DNA of 64,000 nucleotides from Kordiimonas sp. SCSIO 12603 (GCF_024398035.1 NZ_CP073748.1:910001-974000), one strand, 5' to 3'. Counted from the first letter of the stretch, positions 10,565-19,438 are shown. Made by a program: numbers and translations. Notes: generated from the letters alone by a model not told the origin.

Positions 10565-11458
10565 TTGAGTAAGTTGTCATCTTTGTTCGAAAGGAATTTC
10601 TTGGGCCTTACCTTAGGCCCAATAATGCTTCTATTGATATGTTTGGTTGTCGTCCCCTTCTTAGTTCTTATTGGGATTAGCCTTACCGATTTAAATTTCA
10701 ATATTCCAGACAGGGATGGGAGTTTTGTCGGATTACAACATTTCCACACTGCTTTATTCAAAGACGATCGCTTCTTAAATAGCTTATATGTTCAAGCAAT
10801 ATTTTTAATAACAACTATACCTTTTGAGCTCCTTTTTGGCTTGTTGGGAGCATTTGTATTAATACACTGCGGTAAATATAGTAAGGCTCTCTTACCTGTT
10901 GTCGCCATCCCTATTGTGCTTGCGCCCGTTACTGTTGGAATGTTGTGGCGCCTACTTTTACATGGGGATTATGGGCCGATCGGTTTCTATTTGAGAGAGT
11001 TAGGTATCGTAAATGGAACTATATTAGGGGACCCTTCATTTGCTTTTGTTGGGATTGTGCTTGCTGATATTTGGCAATGGACACCTCTTTTTATTATTAT
11101 TTTGTTTACTGCGTTAAAGAGTATTCCTGAACGGCCTATTAGAGCAGCAAAGCTAGATGGCGCGAACGGAATTCAGCTATTTTGGTCTATTCAAATGCCA
11201 TTAATTAAGCCAGCCGTACTATTAGCTGTTTTAATAAGGGTAATGGACTCATTTAAGGAATTTGATAAGGCTTTTCAGATGACGCACGGTGGCCCTGCAT
11301 CATCAACAGAGCTAATTAATATCTATACATGGATTGTTAGTTTCCAGCATGGGGATATTGGCTATGGTTCAGCCATTACTGTAATTATTTATATTCTAAT
11401 TTATTGTATTTGCTTGGCGTTATTTAAGACCTTCAGAAAAGATTGGCGTACACAATGA
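10565..11458 (+). CDS. ABC importer permease, MalF/UgpA type
   Basis: A 297-residue inner-membrane permease with about six hydrophobic helices. The cytoplasmic coupling (EAA) loop reads RAAKLDGANGIQLFWSIQMP near residues 197-216, matching the binding-protein-dependent transport permease consensus. The start is TTG at 10565, 9 bp after the binding-protein stop, preceded by agggt. Its stop overlaps the next gene's ATG in an ATGA arrangement. It should pair with the following permease as the heterodimeric channel. Confidence 0.9.
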   Translation: MSKLSSLFERNFLGLTLGPIMLLLICLVVVPFLVLIGISLTDLNFNIPDRDGSFVGLQHFHTALFKDDRFLNSLYVQAIFLITTIPFELLFGLLGAFVLIHCGKYSKALLPVVAIPIVLAPVTVGMLWRLLLHGDYGPIGFYLRELGIVNGTILGDPSFAFVGIVLADIWQWTPLFIIILFTALKSIPERPIRAAKLDGANGIQLFWSIQMPLIKPAVLLAVLIRVMDSFKEFDKAFQMTHGGPASSTELINIYTWIVSFQHGDIGYGSAITVIIYILIYCICLALFKTFRKDWRTQ

Positions 11459-12267
11459 AAAAAATTAGCGCTTTATCTTTTGGCCTCTTATTCGCCTTGC
11501 TGTCATTTCTGCCATATGCATGGCTAATATATAATTCCTTTAGAGATAGGAAAGCGCTTACAGCTAGCCCACCTGAATGGGGATTGAACTTTACCCTTGA
11601 TAACTTTTCCTGGGTATATAATGGTCAAAATATTGTAGGATTGCTTGGAAATAGCTTCCTTATTAGCACTGTAACGGCCCTTGTTTGCCTATGTGTGGCA
11701 TTGCCTGCAGCATATTATTTTGCTCGACATAGAAACAATTGGTCAAAACATCTATTTTTATTGGTTTTATCTACTCGAATGGCTCCACCAGTAGCTATCA
11801 GTTTGCCGTTATTCGTAATATTTTCAGAAGTGGGAATTAGAGGAACCTATGGAGCTATAATTTTGGCTGAGGTGGTTTTTAATTTGGCGTTTGTAGTTTG
11901 GTTTTTAGAAGCAGCTATATCCGCTTTTCCTCAGTCGATTGAAAAGGCTTCTTTAATTGATGGTAATGGTCGTTTACAGACATTATTAGCTGTGGTTGTT
12001 CCCAATATATGGCCTTCCGTTTTGGTATGTTTTGGATTTGTATTTTTATTTACTTGGAATGAGTATTTAATCGCATCATTGATTTCCTCATCAACAACTA
12101 GCCCAGTTACACCGGCCCTGCCTAGTTTTGTAGCTCAGGCTACGTCCCAATGGGGTAGGTTTTCAGCTGTGGCATTTATGGCTAGTTTGCCAGCGCTAGC
12201 GTTAGCTGTAGGTGCTAGGAAATACTTGGCGAATGTATTTACCAGTGGTTTGATAACAAAAACTTAG
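11455..12267 (+). CDS. ABC importer permease, MalG/UgpE type
   Basis: A 270-residue permease whose ATG at 11455 overlaps the stop of the previous gene, which decides the start against an in-frame TTG at 11443. About six membrane helices and an EAA-type loop with EKASLIDGNGRLQTL and VVPNIWPS. The N-terminal helix is followed by NSFRDRKAL, as in MalG-type proteins. Partner of the preceding permease. Confidence 0.9.
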   Translation: MKKISALSFGLLFALLSFLPYAWLIYNSFRDRKALTASPPEWGLNFTLDNFSWVYNGQNIVGLLGNSFLISTVTALVCLCVALPAAYYFARHRNNWSKHLFLLVLSTRMAPPVAISLPLFVIFSEVGIRGTYGAIILAEVVFNLAFVVWFLEAAISAFPQSIEKASLIDGNGRLQTLLAVVVPNIWPSVLVCFGFVFLFTWNEYLIASLISSSTTSPVTPALPSFVAQATSQWGRFSAVAFMASLPALALAVGARKYLANVFTSGLITKT

Positions 12268-12278
12268 AGAAAGTATTG

Positions 12279-13328
12279 ATGGGTTTAACCGTAAAAAATA
12301 TTGTCAAAAATTACCCTAAAGTAGTCGCTTTGCAGCCAACTAGCTTTGAGGTGAAAACTGGTGAATTAATAACCATAGTCGGACCATCTGGGTGTGGAAA
12401 AACGACATTGTTAGACATTATAGCTGGTTTTACACAACAGGATTCGGGGACAGTCCAGTTGAATAGTAGAGACATAACTAATCTTCCTATAAATAAACGT
12501 AAAATTGCTTACGTAATGGATGGATTGGGGTTGTATCCACATCTCAGTGTACAAGAAAACATCGCATACCCTTTAAAATTACAAAAATTAGATACTGAGC
12601 AGATTATCGAAAAGTGTCAGGAAGTTACTCAGTTGTTGCAAATTGATGATCTCAATGAACGTATGCCTGAACAACTAAGTGCAGGGCAAAAACAGCGTGT
12701 TGCTCTAGCTAGGGCATTGGTCAGAGATGATATTGAATTGTTACTAGCTGATGAGTGTTTCTCTGACCTAGATGCCAGGCTGAAACTGCAGGTGCGTAAA
12801 GTGTTTAAGCATTGGCAAAGAAAGCACAACATTACATGCCTTTTTGTAACGCATGACCAGCAGGAAGCACTATCTCTTGGAGACCGGACTGCAATTCTTA
12901 ACGCCGGAAAAGTGGAACAGTTAACAAGGCCACAGGAAGTTTATAGCGATCCTCAAAGGCTATTCTTAGCCCAGTTTATTGGAAATCCCGCAGCTAATAT
13001 TATAAGCGTTGTTGATGGATCAGGTAAGTTGAAAGATATACCCAGAGATATTTTAGGGCATCGTGAAAGTGAATTTAGAGAGTGTTATATTGCGGTGCGG
13101 CCTGAGAATTTAACCATTTCATTTGATAATACAAAGTTAGCCGGAGTAGTGGAGCATATTGAATACTCTGGTTCACTTACACTTTATCATATTAGCATTG
13201 ATGGCGATTTACTTGTAATTAAAGATAAATTTTATGATTCAATTTCCGTTAAGGATGAAATTGGTATCGTGATCAGCTCAAATGACTTTTTTTGCTATAA
13301 TAAGAAAACAGAAAATAGGGTGTACTAG
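12279..13328 (+). CDS. ABC importer ATPase, MalK/UgpC-like, with altered motifs
   Basis: A 349-residue nucleotide-binding subunit. Walker A is VGPSGCGKTTLL near residues 34-45, Walker B is ELLLADE with the catalytic Glu, and the H-loop is VTHDQQEA. A C-terminal TOBE-like regulatory region covers ~235-349. Two deviations stand out: the signature reads LSAGQ instead of LSGGQ, and the Q-loop position holds Asp (VMDGLGLYPH) where Gln is nearly invariant. The enzyme may still work but could be slow or couple differently. The ATG at 12279 is chosen over TTG 12276 because agagaaag is well placed. It is followed by a 1-bp overlap with the methyltransferase gene. Confidence 0.88.
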   Translation: MGLTVKNIVKNYPKVVALQPTSFEVKTGELITIVGPSGCGKTTLLDIIAGFTQQDSGTVQLNSRDITNLPINKRKIAYVMDGLGLYPHLSVQENIAYPLKLQKLDTEQIIEKCQEVTQLLQIDDLNERMPEQLSAGQKQRVALARALVRDDIELLLADECFSDLDARLKLQVRKVFKHWQRKHNITCLFVTHDQQEALSLGDRTAILNAGKVEQLTRPQEVYSDPQRLFLAQFIGNPAANIISVVDGSGKLKDIPRDILGHRESEFRECYIAVRPENLTISFDNTKLAGVVEHIEYSGSLTLYHISIDGDLLVIKDKFYDSISVKDEIGIVISSNDFFCYNKKTENRVY

Positions 13329-14404
13329 TGTTTAAACGGCAAGAAATATCGAGCTTGGACGAGATAAAATTACCTACTTTACAAAAGCATGGTTATGCAG
13401 GCTGGTATCGTAAAGTATCTAGTGAGTCCTACGCGGTGGATCCATGGGAAGCATATAAACTAGTGCTAGCTACTAGTAGCTCTGGTTGTTTAGGCACTTT
13501 GCAAAACCTGTTTATTAAACACTGCTCTATATCAGAAAGCGAATTTTTTGATGTTTTTTCTGAACAGGAGCGAGAGTGGCTAATTCAGAATGAAATTGTA
13601 CAGGAAACCGAAAAAAGGTGGTCTTCAAAATATTGTCTATTGGTATGCTTCGGATTTTATTTGTTTGTTGATTGGCCTGAAAAAAGTAGCAATGAGAAGT
13701 TGGTTTCTAGCCAGACATATTTAAGCAGCAGTTCATTTGACTGTATTCATTCGATTAAAAAGTATAGTGCATCAAATGATTTATTTAATACTTTAGATGT
13801 TGGCTGTGGCTCGGGCTTAATTTTACTACAGTTATCAAAAATCTCGGAAAAAGTGTTTGGGATTGACATAGATACTGAAGCAGTGAAATTGAGCCGAATT
13901 AATTTAGAATTAAACGGAGCAAAAGCGTCGTTGGTTAATAGCGATGTCGCAGATTATCTCTTTAAAAAAGCTGGTTTTGATCTAATCAATGTAAATCCAA
14001 CTTGGCGTATTGTTCCTGAAGGAGTTAATTACCCTAATCCAATAGCGAGAGTGGGAGTTGGGAATGATGGATTGGACTACGTAAGGTATCTGTTAAAGGC
14101 ATTACCTTCTTTATTATCAAACGCAGGTAAAATGTTATTACGCGTTGATATTCCGTTGTCTGAGGGAGCAAAAGAAGAACGATACTTTGATTTAAAACGG
14201 TATCTACCTCCTCAATATAGATTTAAGATGTACCCTCTTAAAAAGGTATCTGCTTCACAACAATGTCGAGTAAGCGCAGATACGTGTTCTTACCTAAATC
14301 CTGAAATTGATCTGAGTGATTTGGTGCGTGTTTTTGAAACGAAATATCGACAGTTAAATATTTCAGGCCTTCAAGAAATAGAGTGTGTGATTACCTTAAA
14401 GTAA
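13328..14404 (+). CDS. Class I SAM-dependent methyltransferase
   Basis: A 358-residue protein. The N-terminal ~150 residues are of unknown type, perhaps substrate-recognising. The Rossmann methyltransferase core starts at LDVGCGSGLILLQL (motif I), then FGIDIDTEAVKLS (motif II region), and NVNPTWRIVPEG where amino-methyltransferases have NPPY/F. The layout resembles PrmC/RsmC-type enzymes that methylate glutamine, protein or rRNA, with Thr replacing the second Pro. The GTG start overlaps the ATPase stop by 1 bp, so it is translated with the importer. Its 3' end overlaps the convergent NACHT gene by 14 bp. The substrate is unknown. A methyltransferase as the last gene of an ABC importer operon is unusual. 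Confidence 0.8.
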   Translation: MFKRQEISSLDEIKLPTLQKHGYAGWYRKVSSESYAVDPWEAYKLVLATSSSGCLGTLQNLFIKHCSISESEFFDVFSEQEREWLIQNEIVQETEKRWSSKYCLLVCFGFYLFVDWPEKSSNEKLVSSQTYLSSSSFDCIHSIKKYSASNDLFNTLDVGCGSGLILLQLSKISEKVFGIDIDTEAVKLSRINLELNGAKASLVNSDVADYLFKKAGFDLINVNPTWRIVPEGVNYPNPIARVGVGNDGLDYVRYLLKALPSLLSNAGKMLLRVDIPLSEGAKEERYFDLKRYLPPQYRFKMYPLKKVSASQQCRVSADTCSYLNPEIDLSDLVRVFETKYRQLNISGLQEIECVITLK

Positions 14405-17400
14405 GTGATTTATTTTCTAAAACAACGGTACTGATAAACTTGTTTAACATAATCATCTCTTCCTGAATTTTACATTCAGGTGTACTGATTATTTTATGAA
14501 GAACGATTGTAATTGCTTTCCAAATTATATCTGATTCAATTATTTGATTTCGAGGTTGGCGTACCCACATAGCTTGATACGAAACCTTATGTGCCTCTTT
14601 GGCGAATGATGGGTTGACGCTACCTTTTATAGGGGTTGTGCAGCCACGTTCTAGGAAATACTTTTGAAAGTCACTAGTTAAGGTTTGTAGTGCGATTGCA
14701 TAGGCGCTATCGAAGTGTGCAGAACCATTGGGGAAAACAAAAGACCAAACATCTGCTTGAGCTGTTTTCCTTCCTGACACAGTAGGTATAAAATGTAAGC
14801 CGAATTCCTGTGTCTCAAGCGTTTTGTTAACATTGATATCGTCCCACATAAAGCAACTGAATACCCTATGATTGTCCATTACCTCAGTCTTTAATTCATC
14901 CCAATCCCAGTTAAGCCCATTATATTTATCTGTTCCAAAACTTTGATAAAAACTTCTAAATGATTTTGTTGCCTTCAATATGGTAGGGGTGGTGAGTTCT
15001 AGAGCGCCATATTCGTAGCCGTGGTCTTTTCCAATTATTCTACCATTATATGCATACAAGAAATTTAGCCACTCATGATATAAACATGGGTGAATGTTAA
15101 GACTTTCTAGTTCATTTTTTGAAAGCTTGTTTTCTTTGATTTGCATGTACAATACATCAGGGTTTGGAGCGGATTTGTGTGCAAATGCCCCTCCCTGGTG
15201 ACCGAAACCTAAGACGTTTTCCCGTTCTTCGGTTACTTGCAGCGCTTTTTGATACATTTCTTGAATCGTTTGTGGAAGTTTACGAGGTTTTTCCATCATA
15301 TCCAGAGAATATAGCGCTCTCATAGTTAGAGATGTAAATGGAATACCGTATGGAATACCTGTAAACCATGAGCTTTCTTTCCACCAATCCTGATAGAAAC
15401 ATTCAGCGGGTGTTGCAAAGCTTTGAATAGGCCTATTTTCAAATAAGCACGTTAAAGGTCTTAAGATTCCAGATGCTGCAAATTTTGGTATCAATCTTTG
15501 AGGCATCAAAACAATGTCGTAGTCATTGATGTTGTTTAATTTTTCTTCATATTGAAGTATTGAACAACCATCATACGCTAGAGAGAGACCTTTGCCTTCC
15601 AGGTACTCTTGCAACATTAAAAATGGAAGTTGTTCCTCGCCAAGAATGTTTAGTGCCCGTCTTTGGTTGTGATTGTATGCAGCTTCTGTTGAGTTTGGAG
15701 CTTTAGTGTTTTTGATCAAACACAAATATTCATATTCTATCAGGTTCAAAATATGGGCTTTAGTTTTATATCGATTTTTTAAGTCTTTAAAAATGAGATC
15801 TGTTTGTGAAGTAGTAGATTGAAGTAGCCCCGATATGATCTTATTTGCGATGTTGGGCGCCATTTCTTTGTCAATTAAATCAAAGACGATACCTCGTATT
15901 AAATCGTTCGAGTAATCTAGTGAGGATCCATTAGAAATAGCATTCGCAAATAAGCGTAATATATCAGTTTTCAGTGTGTCTTTTGACCACAAAAAATGTA
16001 GAATTTTGTATAGTTTATTACTGTTATATTCTTCTAGTGAATGTTCCAGTAGTAGTGTAAATGTGCCAATATATGAAGGCTTCGCAAGTAAAAGCGGGAT
16101 TATTTCATTGCGTTCCCAATCCCCTCCCATAAAATTGTTGATTTCTTCGGTGAGTTGGTGATGCAAAATTGAAAGCGCACTACGTCTGTACTTGCCAACG
16201 TTTTTCCTCTCTTGCATGGCTTTTGGCACGAAGCTTTGTAGATATGTAGCAGCAAAGAAGTCTCGTATATTGATATCAAGGAACGAAACGTTTTCTCGTG
16301 AATATTGAAAAATTCTAGATCTAGATAAGACGGTATCTAGAAGGTCTTTTGGGTTTTTACCTAGACTACTGGAGTTTCTGCTTGCTTCTTTTTGAAGATA
16401 GTCGGATGCAATATTTTTTGCTTCAACGTATGAAACAGTTTCTACTTCTCGAAATAGTAGTGTTAAACTAAAGTGTTGAATAAATTTATAATAATCTTCG
16501 ACGTATATGTTAGCCTGATCGATACCTCCTTTCGTATTTTTTTCTAGTAATCTAGTGATGAGTGCTTCGAAAAAATTCAAAGAAGTGAGGGCTTCTGGAA
16601 TGGGATTTTGGTCAAATATTTCTAACGCTACTTCCAAGAATAATGGAATTTTGAATAGTTGTTCAATTCTTGTACTATTTTCTAAATGCTTTTTCAGGAA
16701 TACGGCTGGACTAGCTGTAGTACTTTCAGAATCTAACTGTTTTACTGAGTGATTTGTATTTTGCTGTAATTGCAAGATAAATTCTTGAATGTCATCACTG
16801 GTAAAAGGGATTATTTCGGCTCTGGAAAAATTATGCAATCTATTCAATGATACAATAGGTCTTGAAAAACATATTACCCGTATATTTTTAAATTCTGATG
16901 ATATTATATTTAAACTGTTACAAAATTTATTTTGGAAATCGGGTGCAACCTCATCCAGTCCATCTACAATTAAGAGTACCTCTTTACTCGGGTCTTGCGA
17001 GGATGCATTCGGCTCTTGTGAAGATGCATTTGGCTCTTGTGAGGATGCATTCGGCTCACAAAATTGGATAATATCAGCAATACTGATGTTCGAATTTCTA
17101 AGGTCGTTATTACTTGAGAGTAAATCGAACCAGGTTGGTACTCCATTTCTTAGCGTATCAAACCAGTCGTTACCTGTGTCTTTGGCGTGAACAAAAATTG
17201 GAATGACTTCCGGGTTTACGCGTATTGCTTCTAAACAAAGTATTTGGGCAAAAAGAGATTTCCCATGGCCTGCGTTAGCTGTGACGATTACATTTTTGGG
17301 GACGTTTTTCTTATTGGGGATGTTGTTCTCAGTAGTGAGCTCAGTAATGGATTTAACATCAACTGTTTCTGGGGGAAGCCCATTCTCCATCTCAGTCTTG

Positions 17401-17678
17401 TGATATGGTAGACAAACTAAACTAGTTTCCCCTTCGACATCCAATAGTTTCGAAATATAGAATTGTTTCCAATTAATTTTGGATAAACCTACGTTAAGGT
17501 CGGTTGATTTTTGTAGTTTATTTGCCAGTCTGGCACGATATAAGCTCAGATTTTCTTCTAGGCTGTCTGTTTTGTTTTTTTTCTTTTTAGATAATTCACG
17601 TTTTTCCAGCCATTGGAAAAGATAGGCTATTCCCATCACAATAATTAGTAGGGATATAATATAAATCTCGAGACCCAT
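14391..17678 (-). CDS. NACHT NTPase fused to an ABC substrate-binding-protein domain
   Basis: A 1095-residue protein. Residues 4-22 form one membrane helix followed by basic residues, which predicts the rest is cytosolic. The NACHT/STAND NTPase spans ~125-420, with a P-loop ending AGHGKS at ~136-141 and Walker B plus acidic extension LLIVDGLDE near 235-243. Residues ~420-670 are helical and may serve as a repeat or linker domain. Residues ~675-1070 form a solute-binding-protein domain aligning with the importer protein at 9203-10555 through YDIVLMPQRL, DWWKESSWF, GIPFTSLTM, HEWLNFLYAYNGR and DVWSFVFP. The start codon directly follows the stop of the membrane-protein gene. NACHT proteins in bacteria are known anti-phage sensors in which the C-terminal part senses the trigger. 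A binding-protein sensor domain is new to me. Function is inferred. Confidence 0.85.
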   Translation of the reverse strand: MGLEIYIISLLIIVMGIAYLFQWLEKRELSKKKKNKTDSLEENLSLYRARLANKLQKSTDLNVGLSKINWKQFYISKLLDVEGETSLVCLPYHKTEMENGLPPETVDVKSITELTTENNIPNKKNVPKNVIVTANAGHGKSLFAQILCLEAIRVNPEVIPIFVHAKDTGNDWFDTLRNGVPTWFDLLSSNNDLRNSNISIADIIQFCEPNASSQEPNASSQEPNASSQDPSKEVLLIVDGLDEVAPDFQNKFCNSLNIISSEFKNIRVICFSRPIVSLNRLHNFSRAEIIPFTSDDIQEFILQLQQNTNHSVKQLDSESTTASPAVFLKKHLENSTRIEQLFKIPLFLEVALEIFDQNPIPEALTSLNFFEALITRLLEKNTKGGIDQANIYVEDYYKFIQHFSLTLLFREVETVSYVEAKNIASDYLQKEASRNSSSLGKNPKDLLDTVLSRSRIFQYSRENVSFLDINIRDFFAATYLQSFVPKAMQERKNVGKYRRSALSILHHQLTEEINNFMGGDWERNEIIPLLLAKPSYIGTFTLLLEHSLEEYNSNKLYKILHFLWSKDTLKTDILRLFANAISNGSSLDYSNDLIRGIVFDLIDKEMAPNIANKIISGLLQSTTSQTDLIFKDLKNRYKTKAHILNLIEYEYLCLIKNTKAPNSTEAAYNHNQRRALNILGEEQLPFLMLQEYLEGKGLSLAYDGCSILQYEEKLNNINDYDIVLMPQRLIPKFAASGILRPLTCLFENRPIQSFATPAECFYQDWWKESSWFTGIPYGIPFTSLTMRALYSLDMMEKPRKLPQTIQEMYQKALQVTEERENVLGFGHQGGAFAHKSAPNPDVLYMQIKENKLSKNELESLNIHPCLYHEWLNFLYAYNGRIIGKDHGYEYGALELTTPTILKATKSFRSFYQSFGTDKYNGLNWDWDELKTEVMDNHRVFSCFMWDDINVNKTLETQEFGLHFIPTVSGRKTAQADVWSFVFPNGSAHFDSAYAIALQTLTSDFQKYFLERGCTTPIKGSVNPSFAKEAHKVSYQAMWVRQPRNQIIESDIIWKAITIVLHKIISTPECKIQEEMIMLNKFISTVVLENKSLTLR
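16993..17055 (-). repeat. Three tandem 21-bp units inside the NACHT gene
   Basis: Three in-frame 21-bp copies (16993-17013, 17014-17034, 17035-17055) differ at a few positions and encode three heptads of the type PNASSQE/D. They sit between Walker A and Walker B, just before Walker B. Copy-number change would keep the frame and alter a surface loop. Confidence 0.9.
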
Positions 17679-18317
17679 TTAAACTTCAATCCATAAGACA
17701 AAATAGCGTGCACTAATATAGTGTAAGATGAGTAGCATCATGATAGCAGAAAACATTTTCAAAGAAATTTCGGGTAAAATAATCTTGGTTTCTATACTCT
17801 TGTCACCGCTATAATTAGTGGTGAATGAATAATCCGGTAGGCCATAGGTATAGAAATCTCTCCGATTAACTTCTTTGTTAAAGTTATTAATAGTTTCATT
17901 TCCATAGAACTGTTCACTTCTGTACAGTGTTACTAGTTTTTTAAACCATCTAATCGAATGTCTTGCAGCGATCATTGAAGTCAAATGAATAGATTTACCT
18001 ACACCCTCCCGGCTAGGGATTTTTATGTCTTGTTCATAAGAAAATGCAATCGATACACTGAACATAAACATAACGCCGTGGCATATTGTAAAAAAGATTA
18101 TTTGGTCAGAAACGTATTCATTATTAAAAGTTGAGAACAAGCCTAACATAATCGCAACTGGTGTTAGTATGTTGAATTCAATCATAGCTAAGAAGCAAGC
18201 CTTAAAAGGACGAACTTGGTAACGGTATGTGGCAAGCACGCAGGTAATAAAGCTTCCAATAAAAGCTATTATAACCGCATCCCTTACCACGGATGTTAAA
18301 GATGTAGCGTCAGACAT
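17679..18317 (-). CDS. Small integral membrane protein of the NACHT operon
   Basis: A 212-residue protein of unknown family. Hydrophobic segments lie at about 12-32, 43-62, 72-94 and 185-208, so about four helices. A polar loop of ~90 residues sits between helices 3 and 4, containing MIAARHSIRWFKKLV and RRDFYTYGLPDYSF. Its TAA stop is directly followed by the ATG of the NACHT gene with no gap, so the two are probably translationally coupled and made in fixed ratio. It may serve as a membrane partner or effector (channel or pore) for the NACHT protein; this is inferred only from coupling and topology. Confidence 0.7.
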   Translation of the reverse strand: MSDATSLTSVVRDAVIIAFIGSFITCVLATYRYQVRPFKACFLAMIEFNILTPVAIMLGLFSTFNNEYVSDQIIFFTICHGVMFMFSVSIAFSYEQDIKIPSREGVGKSIHLTSMIAARHSIRWFKKLVTLYRSEQFYGNETINNFNKEVNRRDFYTYGLPDYSFTTNYSGDKSIETKIILPEISLKMFSAIMMLLILHYISARYFVLWIEV

Positions 18318-18403
18318 TGGGGTGCACTTAATAATTGCAGTTATTACATAATCGCACGCTAAAGTAACGATCTGATGAGATCAATAGGTCAATGACCAAT
18401 ACT

Positions 18404-19438
18404 TTAATTGTACTTTACCGTTAGCTGTCCTGATGACGTAATTCTGATTAATACATTGTCATCACCACGTTTCGTGCTGGGTGATTTTCTTGTAGTGGGG
18501 CCCGCCCATTCTTTATCTGGTTTACTATCTTTTTCCCCGAGGTCGGTTAGGAAAATATTAGCTTCCTTCACACCATTTTTCAGATACCGAGCGACTGCTT
18601 TCTTCTTTGGGTGGCCATGGCCAGACCCGGCAGGGAAGACGACGTATGTAGGATTTACAGCTTTTACAAAGCACGTAGCACTACCATTGTTTCCTCCATG
18701 ATGAGGCGCAATCATTACATCTGATTTAATTTCTACTGCTGAGGAGTTATCAACCATATATTTTTCGGCGGCTTCACATGTCGCATCATTATCGTTGTTG
18801 CTTTTGCCTACAGTATCTCCAGTAAACAATACCGACTTACCAGCGTAATCTAGTCTTACAACGATACTCGGAGCATTCCGTTTTTCCGAGCTCGATAGCT
18901 TATCACTAGGGGTAGTCCAATCACTGTCATCTTCCCAATTCTTCCATCCAGCAATGAAAGTTACCTTTGCGTCATTTCCAAGAGCAAATTGCGCGCCGTG
19001 CATGAGCGAAGACGATTGCAAGTTAATGACTGATACTCCTGGATTTTGGATCTCTCTAGATACAGCTCTATCAAATTTGTACCAGGTGGTCAGATTGCCG
19101 CTTTTATTAGTTCTCTTTCTTTCCATACCTGTATGCATAATCTGTCTAACATCGAAGGTATTCAAGATGGCCTCTGCCTCGCCAAGGTGATCAGCGTCAG
19201 AGTGGCTTATAATCATTAGATCTATCGGATTATTGCCTATGATTTGTTTGGCGGCACTTAGGCATTGTTTACTCTTCCAATGGCCAGCATCATAAATCAT
19301 AAAGTGATCATCTGGAGTTTTGGTGATAGTACATAGAGCTTGGCCAACATCAACAATTTGTACTTCTAATTGTTGGGCCCGAACTCCTTGAGTTGTTACT
19401 GAAAAAACAGCGAATACAAAAAACAAGAAAATGCGCAT
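18404..19438 (-). CDS. Secreted ComEC-like metallo-beta-lactamase-fold hydrolase
   Basis: A 344-residue protein from the second in-frame ATG, which has ggggag seven bases upstream; the first ATG at 19453 lies within that site. Residues 1-20 form a signal peptide ending near GVRA. The MBL fold shows VDVGQALC, ISHSDADHLGE (the HxDxDH metal motif), LFTGDTVGK and APHHGGNNGSAT, the pattern of the ComEC/Rec2 hydrolase domain family. A stand-alone, exported version acts on an unknown periplasmic or extracellular substrate (possibly DNA or cyclic or phosphodiester compounds). It lies 86 bp before the membrane-protein gene in the NACHT operon and 62 bp after the relaxase. Confidence 0.83.
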   Translation of the reverse strand: MRIFLFFVFAVFSVTTQGVRAQQLEVQIVDVGQALCTITKTPDDHFMIYDAGHWKSKQCLSAAKQIIGNNPIDLMIISHSDADHLGEAEAILNTFDVRQIMHTGMERKRTNKSGNLTTWYKFDRAVSREIQNPGVSVINLQSSSLMHGAQFALGNDAKVTFIAGWKNWEDDSDWTTPSDKLSSSEKRNAPSIVVRLDYAGKSVLFTGDTVGKSNNDNDATCEAAEKYMVDNSSAVEIKSDVMIAPHHGGNNGSATCFVKAVNPTYVVFPAGSGHGHPKKKAVARYLKNGVKEANIFLTDLGEKDSKPDKEWAGPTTRKSPSTKRGDDNVLIRITSSGQLTVKYN

